A stretch of 21,434 bases of DNA from an uncultured Bacillota bacterium (lineage in GTDB: Bacteria > Bacillota_I > Bacilli_A > RFN20 > CAG-449). A program made the translations under genes and the position numbers. Below the pieces are notes generated by a model. That model saw only the letters and a list, made by a program, of their open reading frames with translations. It was not told the origin of the DNA and made no database searches. The stretch is from NCBI GenBank assembly GCA_902493275.1, contig CABUOQ010000031.1:1-21434 (forward strand), read 5' to 3'. This document shows positions 9,139 to 15,733 of this stretch, one piece after another (the stretch's first letter is position 1; each line of letters begins with the position of its first letter).

Positions 9139-9167
9139 TTGAGTAAGGCATTTTAATCATGTAAAAT
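9139..9167 (+). promoter_or_regulatory. Promoter of the DUF1538/PII operon
   Basis: TTGAGT (9139-9144), a 17-bp spacer and TAAAAT (9162-9167). The predicted start, near 9174, leaves a short leader with TTAGGAG (9179-9185) before the ATG at 9195. I see no PII- or nitrogen-specific operator. Confidence 0.5.
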
Positions 9168-9194
9168 AATAATCAATGTTAGGAGTTGATATTA

Positions 9195-10733
9195 ATGTTA
9201 AAGATGCTATTAAACAAACTAAAAGAATCATTAATTTCGGTTTTACCAGTTGCCTTAATAGTTATCATTTTATTTTTCACTCCATTAGTTCAATTATCAA
9301 TAACTGAATTAGTTGTATTCATAATTTCTGCATTTTTATTAATTTTAGGAATTAGTTTATTTAACTTAGGTGCCGATTTAGCAATGCATCCAATGGGTGA
9401 ACAAGTTGGATCATCATTAATGAAGACTCGAAAGCTATTTCTAATTTTAATTGTTTGTTTTGTCATGGGCTTATTAATCACCATTGCCGAACCAGATTTG
9501 AGCGTTCTCGCTAGTCAAGTAAAAGAAGTTTTAAATGAGTCTACTTTAATTATTTCTATCGGCTTTGGAGTAGGATTATTTCTTATTTTAGCAATTTTAA
9601 AAATAATATTTAAAAAGAATCTCTCACTGATGATAATGTATTTTTATTTAATGATTTTTGCCTTAGTATCTCTTGTAGTTATCAATGGAAATGAGCGTTT
9701 TTTACCTTTATCATTTGATTCAGGTGGAGTGACTACCGGTCCAATTACCGTACCATTTATTATGGCTCTTGGGGTAGGAATCGCTAATAGTATCGGTGGT
9801 AAAAACGCTAATGAAAATAGTTTTGGTCTTGTAGGATTATGTTCTATTGGCCCGGTTATTGCGATTTTAATTCTAAGTATTACCATAAAAGGAAATATAT
9901 CTTATTCTATTCCAACAGATTATTATATGGCAAATAATGCTTTAGAGATTTTTAAGCACTCTGCTAATAGTCTATTATCAGTAATCAAGGAAGTTGCTTT
10001 AGCGCTTGGATTAATTGTTATTTTCTTCTTTGTTATTCAAACAATATATATTAAATTGCCTAAGAAGAAAATATTACAAATTATCATCGGTATAATATAT
10101 ACTTTCCTCGGATTAGTAATATTTTTAACCGCAGTCAATGTTGGTTTTATGCCAATCGGGTTTAAGTTAGGCAAAGAATTATCACAAAACAAAATAGTCG
10201 CGATTATCTTTAGCTTTATCTTAGGATGTGTCGTAGTTTTAGCTGAACCTGCTATCCATGTCTTAACTAAACAGGTTGAAGAAGTAACTAATGGTGGTGT
10301 AAGTAAAAAATCAATGCTCATATCTTTAAGCGTTGGTGTTGGAGTTTCTATCTGTTTATCAATTATTCGTATCTTTTTCGATTTCTCTATTTTATATTAT
10401 TTAATCCCCGGATATTGTATTTCTCTAGGTCTAGCTTTCTTTGTTCCTAGAATGTATACTGCTATCGCCTTTGATTCAGGCGGAGTTGCTTCAGGTCCAT
10501 TAACCTCAAGTTTTATTTTGCCTTTTTCATTAGGATTATGTTCAATTGTTCAAGGCGAAGGAAAAATAATGTCTGATGCTTTTGGAATCGTATCTATGGT
10601 GGCAATGACTCCATTAATTACCATTCAATTGCTTGGTTTTAAAGCTGTTATGACCGCAAGATTAAAGAATAAGATTATGATGAAAAAGATTATTTCATCC
10701 GCGAATGACGAACAAATTATCGACTTTATGTAA
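9195..10733 (+). CDS. DUF1538 family integral membrane protein, internally duplicated
   Basis: A 512-residue polytopic membrane protein with about 12 or more hydrophobic segments, built from two homologous halves. The AEP motif occurs at 98-100 and 350-352, and FDSGGV-x-x-GP at 174-183 and 426-435: the same 252-residue offset both times, so the halves arose by tandem duplication. An N-[LV]-G stretch (57-59, 315-317) precedes each. These features fit the DUF1538 family as I know it; the inverted or duplicated two-repeat design and the conserved polar motifs inside TM segments resemble secondary transporters or channels. The substrate is unknown. The start is ATG at 9195, with TTAGGAG at 9179-9185; the upstream in-frame TTG (9186) abuts the ribosome binding site and was rejected. 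The next gene follows within a few bases, and both downstream genes are PII-like, which suggests gating by PII proteins (inference). Confidence 0.85.
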   Translation: MLKMLLNKLKESLISVLPVALIVIILFFTPLVQLSITELVVFIISAFLLILGISLFNLGADLAMHPMGEQVGSSLMKTRKLFLILIVCFVMGLLITIAEPDLSVLASQVKEVLNESTLIISIGFGVGLFLILAILKIIFKKNLSLMIMYFYLMIFALVSLVVINGNERFLPLSFDSGGVTTGPITVPFIMALGVGIANSIGGKNANENSFGLVGLCSIGPVIAILILSITIKGNISYSIPTDYYMANNALEIFKHSANSLLSVIKEVALALGLIVIFFFVIQTIYIKLPKKKILQIIIGIIYTFLGLVIFLTAVNVGFMPIGFKLGKELSQNKIVAIIFSFILGCVVVLAEPAIHVLTKQVEEVTNGGVSKKSMLISLSVGVGVSICLSIIRIFFDFSILYYLIPGYCISLGLAFFVPRMYTAIAFDSGGVASGPLTSSFILPFSLGLCSIVQGEGKIMSDAFGIVSMVAMTPLITIQLLGFKAVMTARLKNKIMMKKIISSANDEQIIDFM

Positions 10734-10744
10734 TGGAGGAAATT

Positions 10745-11185
10745 ATGGAAAATAGCAAAAAAAATAACATCGTTCATAAAGCAAAAAAAATAATTAAATC
10801 GCGAAAGAAAACCGAAAAATCAATATCTACCAACTTAAAAGCGCCAAATAAATTAAAACTACTATTTACGATTATAAACCGTTCTAAAGCTGAATTTTAT
10901 CTCGACTTTCTAGAAGGTTTTGAAATCAATATGCAAATGGTAATTTATGGTAAAGGAACCGCGCCAAATAAAATAGAGTATCTAAGTATCGAACATAGCA
11001 AAGCCGTTATTATCTCTGTGATAAGTCAAAATCGTCAAAAAGATATTATGCAAGGATTACAAAAAAAATTCGATACTGTAAAAAATGGTAAAGGTATTGC
11101 TTATACTATTCCAATTTCATCTATAATTGGAGTTTTGATATATCAATATTTATCCAATAATCAAGAAATAAGGAAGGGAGAATGA
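10745..11185 (+). CDS. PII-like signalling protein 1, with basic N-terminal extension
   Basis: A 146-residue protein with a Lys/Arg-rich N-terminal extension (1-35) followed by a PII fold (about 36-131). KLLFTIINRSKAEFYLDFL matches the first beta-alpha unit, and NGKGIAYTIPISSIIG (114-129) matches the B-loop and last strand of PII proteins (GDGKIF-x-x-PV in GlnB). The T-loop region (about 65-85) is short and lacks a recognisable uridylylation tyrosine motif. PII proteins are trimers that sense ATP/ADP and metabolites and bind membrane transporters. The start is ATG at 10745, after GGAGG (10735-10739); the in-frame ATG at 10733 overlaps both the DUF1538 stop and that ribosome binding site. It is co-transcribed with its neighbours. 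It ends in TGA, which indicates the standard code. Confidence 0.8.
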   Translation: MENSKKNNIVHKAKKIIKSRKKTEKSISTNLKAPNKLKLLFTIINRSKAEFYLDFLEGFEINMQMVIYGKGTAPNKIEYLSIEHSKAVIISVISQNRQKDIMQGLQKKFDTVKNGKGIAYTIPISSIIGVLIYQYLSNNQEIRKGE

Positions 11186-11189
11186 TTAT

Positions 11190-11525
11190 ATGAATCCAGA
11201 ATATGAAATGATATGTTGCATCGTAAATTCCGGCTTTTCAGAATTAGTAATGGAGCAATCAAGAGAATGTGGAGCAAGTGGTGGAACCATTATCTCTGCA
11301 CGTGGAACGGCAAGAAAAGAAGCTGAAAAAGCTTTTAATATAGTTATTCATCCCGAAAAAGAAATCGTCTTAATTCTTGTTCCTAAAGCTATTAAAGAAT
11401 CACTATTACACGCTTTATATAAAACTGTTGGTTTAAATACACCTGGACAAGGAATCGCCTTTTCATTACCTGTCGATGATGTCGTAGGCTTAACACCAAT
11501 TGATTCAAAAAAAGAGCAAAATTAA
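11190..11525 (+). CDS. PII-like signalling protein 2
   Basis: A 111-residue, essentially minimal PII protein. The first strand is EMICCIVNSGFSELVM; GGTIISARGT (31-40) matches the strand leading into the T-loop; and PGQGIAFSLPVDDVVG (85-100) is a clear B-loop and final strand. The T-loop is short and has no canonical modification tyrosine. It is the third gene of the DUF1538 operon, 4 bases after the previous stop, with AAGGGAG (11174-11180) as ribosome binding site. It differs strongly from PII 1, so the two could form heterotrimers or answer to different ligands (inference). Its stop codon lies in the loop of the terminator hairpin. Confidence 0.88.
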   Translation: MNPEYEMICCIVNSGFSELVMEQSRECGASGGTIISARGTARKEAEKAFNIVIHPEKEIVLILVPKAIKESLLHALYKTVGLNTPGQGIAFSLPVDDVVGLTPIDSKKEQN

Positions 11526-11537
11526 TTGCTCTTTTTT
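11508..11537. terminator. Bidirectional terminator between PII operon and HAD gene
   Basis: AAAAAAGAGCAA (11508-11519) pairs with TTGCTCTTTTTT (11526-11537), a perfect 12-bp stem with a six-base loop that includes the PII 2 stop codon. It has T tracts in both directions and separates two convergent genes. Confidence 0.9.
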
Positions 11538-11538
11538 A

Positions 11539-12336
11539 TTATTTATTACATAATGCTACTAAATCGATCTTAGCTTTGACTAGCTGATCTAATTTACTTC
11601 CATCGCGATAATCAGCTGTAACTGAAGCATCCACACGATTATCATCAACTAATGGTGCCGCCGATAAAGGATTACCAGATTTATATACAGCAATTGATAA
11701 ACCATTTCTTTCTTTTATCAAGGTCATACATGGAATATCAGTTATTCCATCTCCTATATAAATCATATTTTCAAATTCAACTCGTTTTTGTGAGATTTTT
11801 TCATTGACTTTATCATCCTCACGAATATCTAAAACTCCCTTAGAAATTCTAAATAAGCATTGCGTTTTAGAAGTATAATTAATAATCATCTTAGGCCAAA
11901 ATGCCACACCATTTTCATCATAAACATAATTGCACGCAAATATTTTGGTGAATTTATTAGCGATTTTAGTTCCTTTTATAATCTCACGATTGCCTGACGA
12001 TATTATGTAATGCTCAATTTTTACACCTTTTTTTTCACCATATTCATTGATTCTATCGAACCAAGTAAGAACTCCTTCATAATAAGTAATGTATTTTCCT
12101 AATGAATTTAAATACTCTTCTGTAAGTTTAATGTTTTTCTTTTTACATTCATTCATCATCATAAATAGATATGAAAGAATCTTTTCACAGTGATTATTTT
12201 CACTAAATTCTGTAGTTTTAATCCAGAATTCCTCGTTTGTCATTCCTAAATCACTGATAAATTTAAAGTTTTGCATATCACTAGTGGCTAAAGTTTTATC
12301 AAAATCATAGATTAAAGCAATAATTGGTTTGTCCAT
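11539..12336 (-). CDS. HAD superfamily phosphatase-like hydrolase
   Basis: A 265-residue cytosolic HAD hydrolase. Motif I is DFDKT (11-15), with Asp11 the predicted nucleophile and Asp13 the acid/base; motif II is IISSG (111-115, serine at 113 or 114); motif IV is IGDGITDIP (194-202, aspartates 196 and 200). The helical insert between motifs I and II (about 20-105) is a C1-type cap, as in phosphoserine-phosphatase-like enzymes. The substrate cannot be read from the sequence. The start is the second ATG (12336), with AAAGGAG (12345-12351); the in-frame ATG at 12354 lies upstream of that site. It is downstream of the ABC permease on the same strand but has its own possible promoter. It may act on a phosphorylated form of the imported compound (inference). 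Confidence 0.85.
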   Translation of the reverse strand: MDKPIIALIYDFDKTLATSDMQNFKFISDLGMTNEEFWIKTTEFSENNHCEKILSYLFMMMNECKKKNIKLTEEYLNSLGKYITYYEGVLTWFDRINEYGEKKGVKIEHYIISSGNREIIKGTKIANKFTKIFACNYVYDENGVAFWPKMIINYTSKTQCLFRISKGVLDIREDDKVNEKISQKRVEFENMIYIGDGITDIPCMTLIKERNGLSIAVYKSGNPLSAAPLVDDNRVDASVTADYRDGSKLDQLVKAKIDLVALCNK

Positions 12337-12360
12337 TATAAAAGCTCCTTTCATATTACT

Positions 12361-12389
12361 ATAATATAATAAATATCAAAAAAAGTAAA
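12361..12389 (-). promoter_or_regulatory. Possible promoter of the HAD gene
   Basis: On the minus strand, TTTACT (12384-12389), a 17-bp spacer and TATTAT (12361-12366), just before the ribosome binding site. The DNA is so AT-rich that chance matches are likely. Confidence 0.4.
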
Positions 12390-12407
12390 ACTGCACTATA
12401 TTTTTTA

Positions 12408-13160
12408 TTAACGAGTCTTAATAATTTTATCTGATATTAATTTTATAATACCCTCAATAAGTAAAACAAAAACTACGATAATTATTAAAATTGATAACAA
12501 ATAATCAAAACTATATGTAGTTTTATATAAATATATCACTTCACCTAACGAGTTACTTGTCTGACAAAGATATTCACCCATTATCATCACTTTAACCCCT
12601 AAGCCAAATGTTTGTAATAAGCACATTATAATATAAGGAAATATTAAAGGAATATAGACTTTAAAGAATTTAATAATCTTCGGTACTGATTCAGTCTTTA
12701 ATTGATATATATAGTTTTTGTCGATATTATTTATCGACGAAATAAAACCTTCAATGCAAATAGGTAATGTCATTAAGATTGTTATTATGTATGGAGCTTT
12801 TTCACTTCCAACACCAATGAATAAATATATTGATAAAACTGCGAGAGGAGAAGCTTTTAAAACGACAATTAATGGTTTAAAAAAATATAATGAACTTGGA
12901 ATTAAAATATAGATAAAACTAATGATAATGGAGATGATAAAGGTTATACCAATACTTATTAACACTCTCAAAATACTCATTCCAAAACAATTCAAAAAAG
13001 TATTGTTAATAACAATGTCACTTAAAGCATTCCATATTTTATTAAACTCTGGATAAATAAAACTATTATTATTAGAGATAACAATAATAAAATAAAGAAA
13101 AAATATAAACCCAATGCCACTTAAATATAATAATGTCTTAGTAATGGTAGTAGAACGCAT
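12408..13160 (-). CDS. ABC transporter permease (SsuC/ThiX-like, binding-protein dependent)
   Basis: A 250-residue membrane protein with about six TM segments (10-29, 60-88, 93-116, 122-140, 167-195, 219-240). It has the layout of the BPD_transp_1 permeases that pair with NMT1/SsuA-type binding proteins. The cytoplasmic loop that contacts the ATPase (EAA loop) is at about 150-171; here the usual EAA-x3-G is degenerate (Thr-Glu-Ser), but the downstream P-x-x-x-P (170-175) is kept. The start is ATG at 13160, after GGAGGTGA within the upstream gene; a GTG at 13175 overlaps that ribosome binding site. The gene overlaps the end of the binding-protein gene by 23 bases, so the two are translationally coupled. 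No ATPase gene follows. Confidence 0.85.
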   Translation of the reverse strand: MRSTTITKTLLYLSGIGFIFFLYFIIVISNNNSFIYPEFNKIWNALSDIVINNTFLNCFGMSILRVLISIGITFIISIIISFIYILIPSSLYFFKPLIVVLKASPLAVLSIYLFIGVGSEKAPYIITILMTLPICIEGFISSINNIDKNYIYQLKTESVPKIIKFFKVYIPLIFPYIIMCLLQTFGLGVKVMIMGEYLCQTSNSLGEVIYLYKTTYSFDYLLSILIIIVVFVLLIEGIIKLISDKIIKTR

Positions 13161-14067
13161 TTTCAGGTAATTCACCTCCGAAGGCTGCTGATAATCCTAA
13201 ATTACTCATTTTGGTGAAATAGTATTCGATTGCCTCTTTTTGTTTTTCATCAATACCATAATGACACATTGGTATTGCACTTGCTAATACATCTTGTCCC
13301 AAATTTTTAAATGATGCGCTTATTTCAAGAGCCTTAGTAGCCGTTTTAACTGGATCACTGACCGCATTTAAAACGGATTCTTTAATATGCTTTAAAATAC
13401 CATCAACTTTATTGCCTAAAGATTTTTTTACAAATACACTTGCTTGAGGATATGATGATGAGTCTGCAATCTTTTTCCACTCCTCTTGTAAATCAATAGT
13501 ATTAATCGTCTTTTTTCTTTGTAAAGCGGTCAAAGAAGGCTGCGCCGAAACAATTATTTCCGCTTGTTCACTTAAAAGTGATGAATTCGCAGTTGTAACA
13601 TCATCAACATATTTTAAAGAGACATTCTCTAAATTATTTTCTGCAATTAACGCTCTTAAAACGATATCCGGAGTTGAATTTTTACTAAACAATGTAACTT
13701 CTTTATTTTCAATATCTTTTAAAGAAGATAGATCTTCTAGACTTGCTAAATATAAATTTCCCCAAACAATTGTCTCGTATAAAACATAATCATCATTAGC
13801 TGAATACATTTTAGCGCCTAAATTAGTTGGAGCAACAATTACATCATATGTTTTTGAAGTGAAGGCAGCGATAAGAGGATCTGAACCATTTTTAATATCG
13901 AAGGTTGAATATTCATCTTTATTATCGCTATAGAAATTGGCTAACGCTAAAGCTGGAGTTCCTTCAGGAACTATAATCGATATCTTATTATTTTGTGAAC
14001 TATTTCCACTATTATTACATCCCATTATCATTAATATGGATAAAATCATTAATAAACTTTTTTTCAT
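13138..14067 (-). CDS. ABC transporter substrate-binding lipoprotein (NMT1/SsuA/ThiY-like)
   Basis: A 309-residue lipoprotein. The signal peptide ends in IMGC with Cys17 lipidated, followed by a polar linker and a periplasmic-binding-protein type II fold. GTPALALANF (36-45) and DVIVAPTNLGAKMY (75-88) are typical of the NitT/TauT/SsuA and NMT1/THI5-like group, and FSKNSTPDIVLRALI (127-141) is the hinge region. The ligand could be a sulfonate, a pyrimidine or thiamine precursor, or another small organic molecule; the sequence does not decide. The ribosome binding site is AGAGG (14076-14080). It is the first gene of the operon, with the permease overlapping its end. Upstream on the minus strand, a TAAAAT -10 element (14099-14104) is centred 32 bp from the centre of the Crp-like operator, which predicts class II activation. 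Confidence 0.86.
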   Translation of the reverse strand: MKKSLLMILSILMIMGCNNSGNSSQNNKISIIVPEGTPALALANFYSDNKDEYSTFDIKNGSDPLIAAFTSKTYDVIVAPTNLGAKMYSANDDYVLYETIVWGNLYLASLEDLSSLKDIENKEVTLFSKNSTPDIVLRALIAENNLENVSLKYVDDVTTANSSLLSEQAEIIVSAQPSLTALQRKKTINTIDLQEEWKKIADSSSYPQASVFVKKSLGNKVDGILKHIKESVLNAVSDPVKTATKALEISASFKNLGQDVLASAIPMCHYGIDEKQKEAIEYYFTKMSNLGLSAAFGGELPENAFYYHY

Positions 14068-14098
14068 TTTAATAACCTCTTTTAATACTTTTTAAATT

Positions 14099-14141
14099 AT
14101 TTTATCTTTTTTTATAAAAAAAGTATGTAACATTTGTTACA
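14099..14141 (-). promoter_or_regulatory. Predicted regulator-dependent promoter of the ABC operon
   Basis: The -10 element TAAAAT (minus strand, 14099-14104) has no good -35 box. Instead the palindrome at 14126-14141 is centred about 32-33 bp upstream of the -10 centre, i.e. near -41.5 from the start. This is the standard position for CRP/FNR/PrfA class II activation. Predicted start near 14092. Confidence 0.45.
14126..14141. promoter_or_regulatory. Crp/Fnr-type operator, PrfA-box-like palindrome
   Basis: TGTAACATTTGTTACA is a perfect 7-2-7 inverted repeat. Its inner 12 bases (TAACATTTGTTA) are the core of the Listeria PrfA box TTAACANNTGTTAA. It lies 8 bases before the ATG of the Crp-like gene and overlaps its -10 element TACAAT (14138-14143), which predicts negative autoregulation. 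In the other direction it is placed to activate the ABC operon. Confidence 0.7.
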
Positions 14142-14149
14142 ATACATAT

Positions 14150-14731
14150 ATGAAAGTTCTCGATTTTTTTAAAAATAACCCTAATCTAGAAAAAAAAGAA
14201 TTTAGTAAGGGACAAATAATTTTTCGACTAAATCAGTCATGCAATAATGTCTCTTTAGTATTAAAAGGAACAGTTAAGATTGTTAATTATTCACTAGATG
14301 GCCAAGAAGAAGTCTTATCGTTGATCAATGAAAATAGTTTATTTGCTAATGCCTTAATATTTGCCGAAGATAATCGTTATTTGGGTGATGTTATCGCCAT
14401 GGAAAACAGCACTCTCATTGTGATTGAAAAAGACATATTAATCTTACAATTACAAAACGACAGCGAATTTTTACAAGATTATATTAAGTTAATTAGTCAA
14501 AAAACTATCGAATTAAATCAAAAAAACAAACTTTTATTACATAAAAATATCGCTAAACGCGTTTTATATTATTTAGAGATGCATGATGGAAAATGCGATA
14601 TGACTGTCTCTTCTTTAGCTATTGAATTAGGCATTATTAGACCTTGTCTATCTCGTGTAGTAAATTCACTTATTAAAGAAGGAATAATCGCCAAAAATAA
14701 AAATAATCGAATTTATTTAATAAGAAAATAA
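14150..14731 (+). CDS. Crp/Fnr family transcriptional regulator
   Basis: A 193-residue regulator. The N-terminal cyclic-nucleotide-binding-type beta barrel is at about 10-100, the long dimer helix at about 105-130, and the C-terminal winged helix-turn-helix at about 134-192, with VSSLAIELGIIRPCLSRVVNSL (153-174) as the HTH. The phosphate-binding cassette of CRP (GE...RSA) is not conserved, so cAMP is unlikely; the few cysteines (31, 149, 166) do not form an FNR iron-sulfur pattern. The ligand is unknown. No Shine-Dalgarno is visible; the -10 TACAAT ends 6 bases before the ATG, so transcription probably starts at the ATG (leaderless). The palindrome at 14126-14141 is the likely operator. Two membrane-anchored proteins follow in the same direction. 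Confidence 0.88.
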   Translation: MKVLDFFKNNPNLEKKEFSKGQIIFRLNQSCNNVSLVLKGTVKIVNYSLDGQEEVLSLINENSLFANALIFAEDNRYLGDVIAMENSTLIVIEKDILILQLQNDSEFLQDYIKLISQKTIELNQKNKLLLHKNIAKRVLYYLEMHDGKCDMTVSSLAIELGIIRPCLSRVVNSLIKEGIIAKNKNNRIYLIRK

Positions 14732-14751
14732 TTTTTCCTCTATTTAAACAT

Positions 14752-14767
14752 TGAAGGGAATCCTTCA
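14752..14767 (+). promoter_or_regulatory. Small hairpin abutting the ribosome binding site
   Basis: TGAAGG-GAAT-CCTTCA forms a 6-bp stem with a tetraloop. It ends at the first base of AGGAGG (14767-14772), before the ATG at 14778. It may protect the mRNA or tune translation between the crp-like gene and the next one. No T tract follows, so it is not a terminator. Confidence 0.4.
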
Positions 14768-14777
14768 GGAGGAAAAA

Positions 14778-15731
14778 ATGAATAAAAGAAAAATTATAAA
14801 AACTGCATCGATATCTCTATTGATGGCCACCATGCTAGGTGCTTCTTATCTTTTATATCAAAATGATAAGCAAAATTTCATTCAAGATAACGATTCATCT
14901 GAACTTATCCATGATATTAAATCAAATGGAATTAAGGTGAAAAACCTTTCAACATCAAATCTAGCTAATGGAGTAATTAGAAAAGTAATGTCATATGAAA
15001 TTACTCCAGAAACCGCGAACAATAAAAATGTGGAACTAAGCATTGTTTATAAAGAAACTGATGAAGACGCTAGCGATGTAATAAGTGGAAAAGTTAATCC
15101 AATATCTCAGACATTAACTTTTTATTGCTATCATGATTTTGATACTCGAATTGCTGCTAAAATCACTTCATGTGACAATCCTGAAATTACTGCCATGATT
15201 ATGTTTGATTACGAGCAAAAAATAAAAGGATGTGAAGAAGGAGAAAATTCTTTCGCAGTAAGTGATGATTTAGATTTAACTGTCTCAAAAGAATTTAATT
15301 TGCCAACTATTGTTAACATGGCTTATTATAAGTACACTGTCGAAAAAAATTATACATTCACTCTTAATAAAGATGATTGTGTTTTCTCTTATAATTTTAC
15401 CACTAAATACCCTGATGTCGAATTACATTGCTTTAATGGATTTTTCAATATGCTAATCGAAAAAATATCATATCAAAAAGATACGCCTAGTACCGAAGAA
15501 ATCTATAATAGTGTCGATGAGCAATATCGCTCTGAATGGGTATCATATTTATTAAATAATCCTTTCAATCAAACTACTCCTTTGACATTTGAATACTCTT
15601 TTACTTGCAATGAAACAGGAATAGATTATACTGGAAGCACTACAATGATTTTTTATTCTGGCGATGAAATAATTAAATATGTCGAACATGTATCTGGCAT
15701 TCAACTTGAATATACCAGCATAATTTTTTAA
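14778..15731 (+). CDS. Membrane-anchored Ig-like extracytoplasmic protein, paralog 1
   Basis: Not assignable to a named family. A 317-residue protein with a basic N-terminus and one TM segment (about 7-27, no lipobox), so probably an extracytoplasmic domain on a membrane anchor. Residues 49-147 look like an Ig-like (Big-type) domain: SNGI, then SYEITPETANNKNVELSIVYKE (72-93). A Cys- and aromatic-rich C-terminal half follows. The C-terminal pattern FEYSFTCNETG (271-281) recurs in the next gene. AGGAGG (14767-14772) lies 5 bases before ATG 14778; an in-frame TTG at 14751 was rejected. It is 46 bases downstream of the Crp-like gene with no terminator between, so an operon is likely. Confidence 0.75.
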   Translation: MNKRKIIKTASISLLMATMLGASYLLYQNDKQNFIQDNDSSELIHDIKSNGIKVKNLSTSNLANGVIRKVMSYEITPETANNKNVELSIVYKETDEDASDVISGKVNPISQTLTFYCYHDFDTRIAAKITSCDNPEITAMIMFDYEQKIKGCEEGENSFAVSDDLDLTVSKEFNLPTIVNMAYYKYTVEKNYTFTLNKDDCVFSYNFTTKYPDVELHCFNGFFNMLIEKISYQKDTPSTEEIYNSVDEQYRSEWVSYLLNNPFNQTTPLTFEYSFTCNETGIDYTGSTTMIFYSGDEIIKYVEHVSGIQLEYTSIIF

Positions 15732-15733
15732 AT

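Noticed and set aside
9290..10321. Three minus-strand frames within the DUF1538 gene
   Set aside because: Antisense shadows of a strongly conserved membrane protein; no start signals and Pro/Ile-rich nonsense composition.
11183..11185. TGA read as Trp, fusing the two PII genes
   Set aside because: The second PII gene has its own ribosome binding site and a complete N-terminal strand, and all Trp codons I checked are TGG, so TGA is a stop here.
12718..12912. Plus-strand frame inside the permease gene
   Set aside because: Shadow of the permease; no ribosome binding site or promoter.
14150..14731. Annotation of the regulator as cAMP-dependent CRP or as FNR
   Set aside because: The GE...RSA phosphate cassette is missing and the three cysteines do not match an iron-sulfur pattern; only the fold and HTH are supported.
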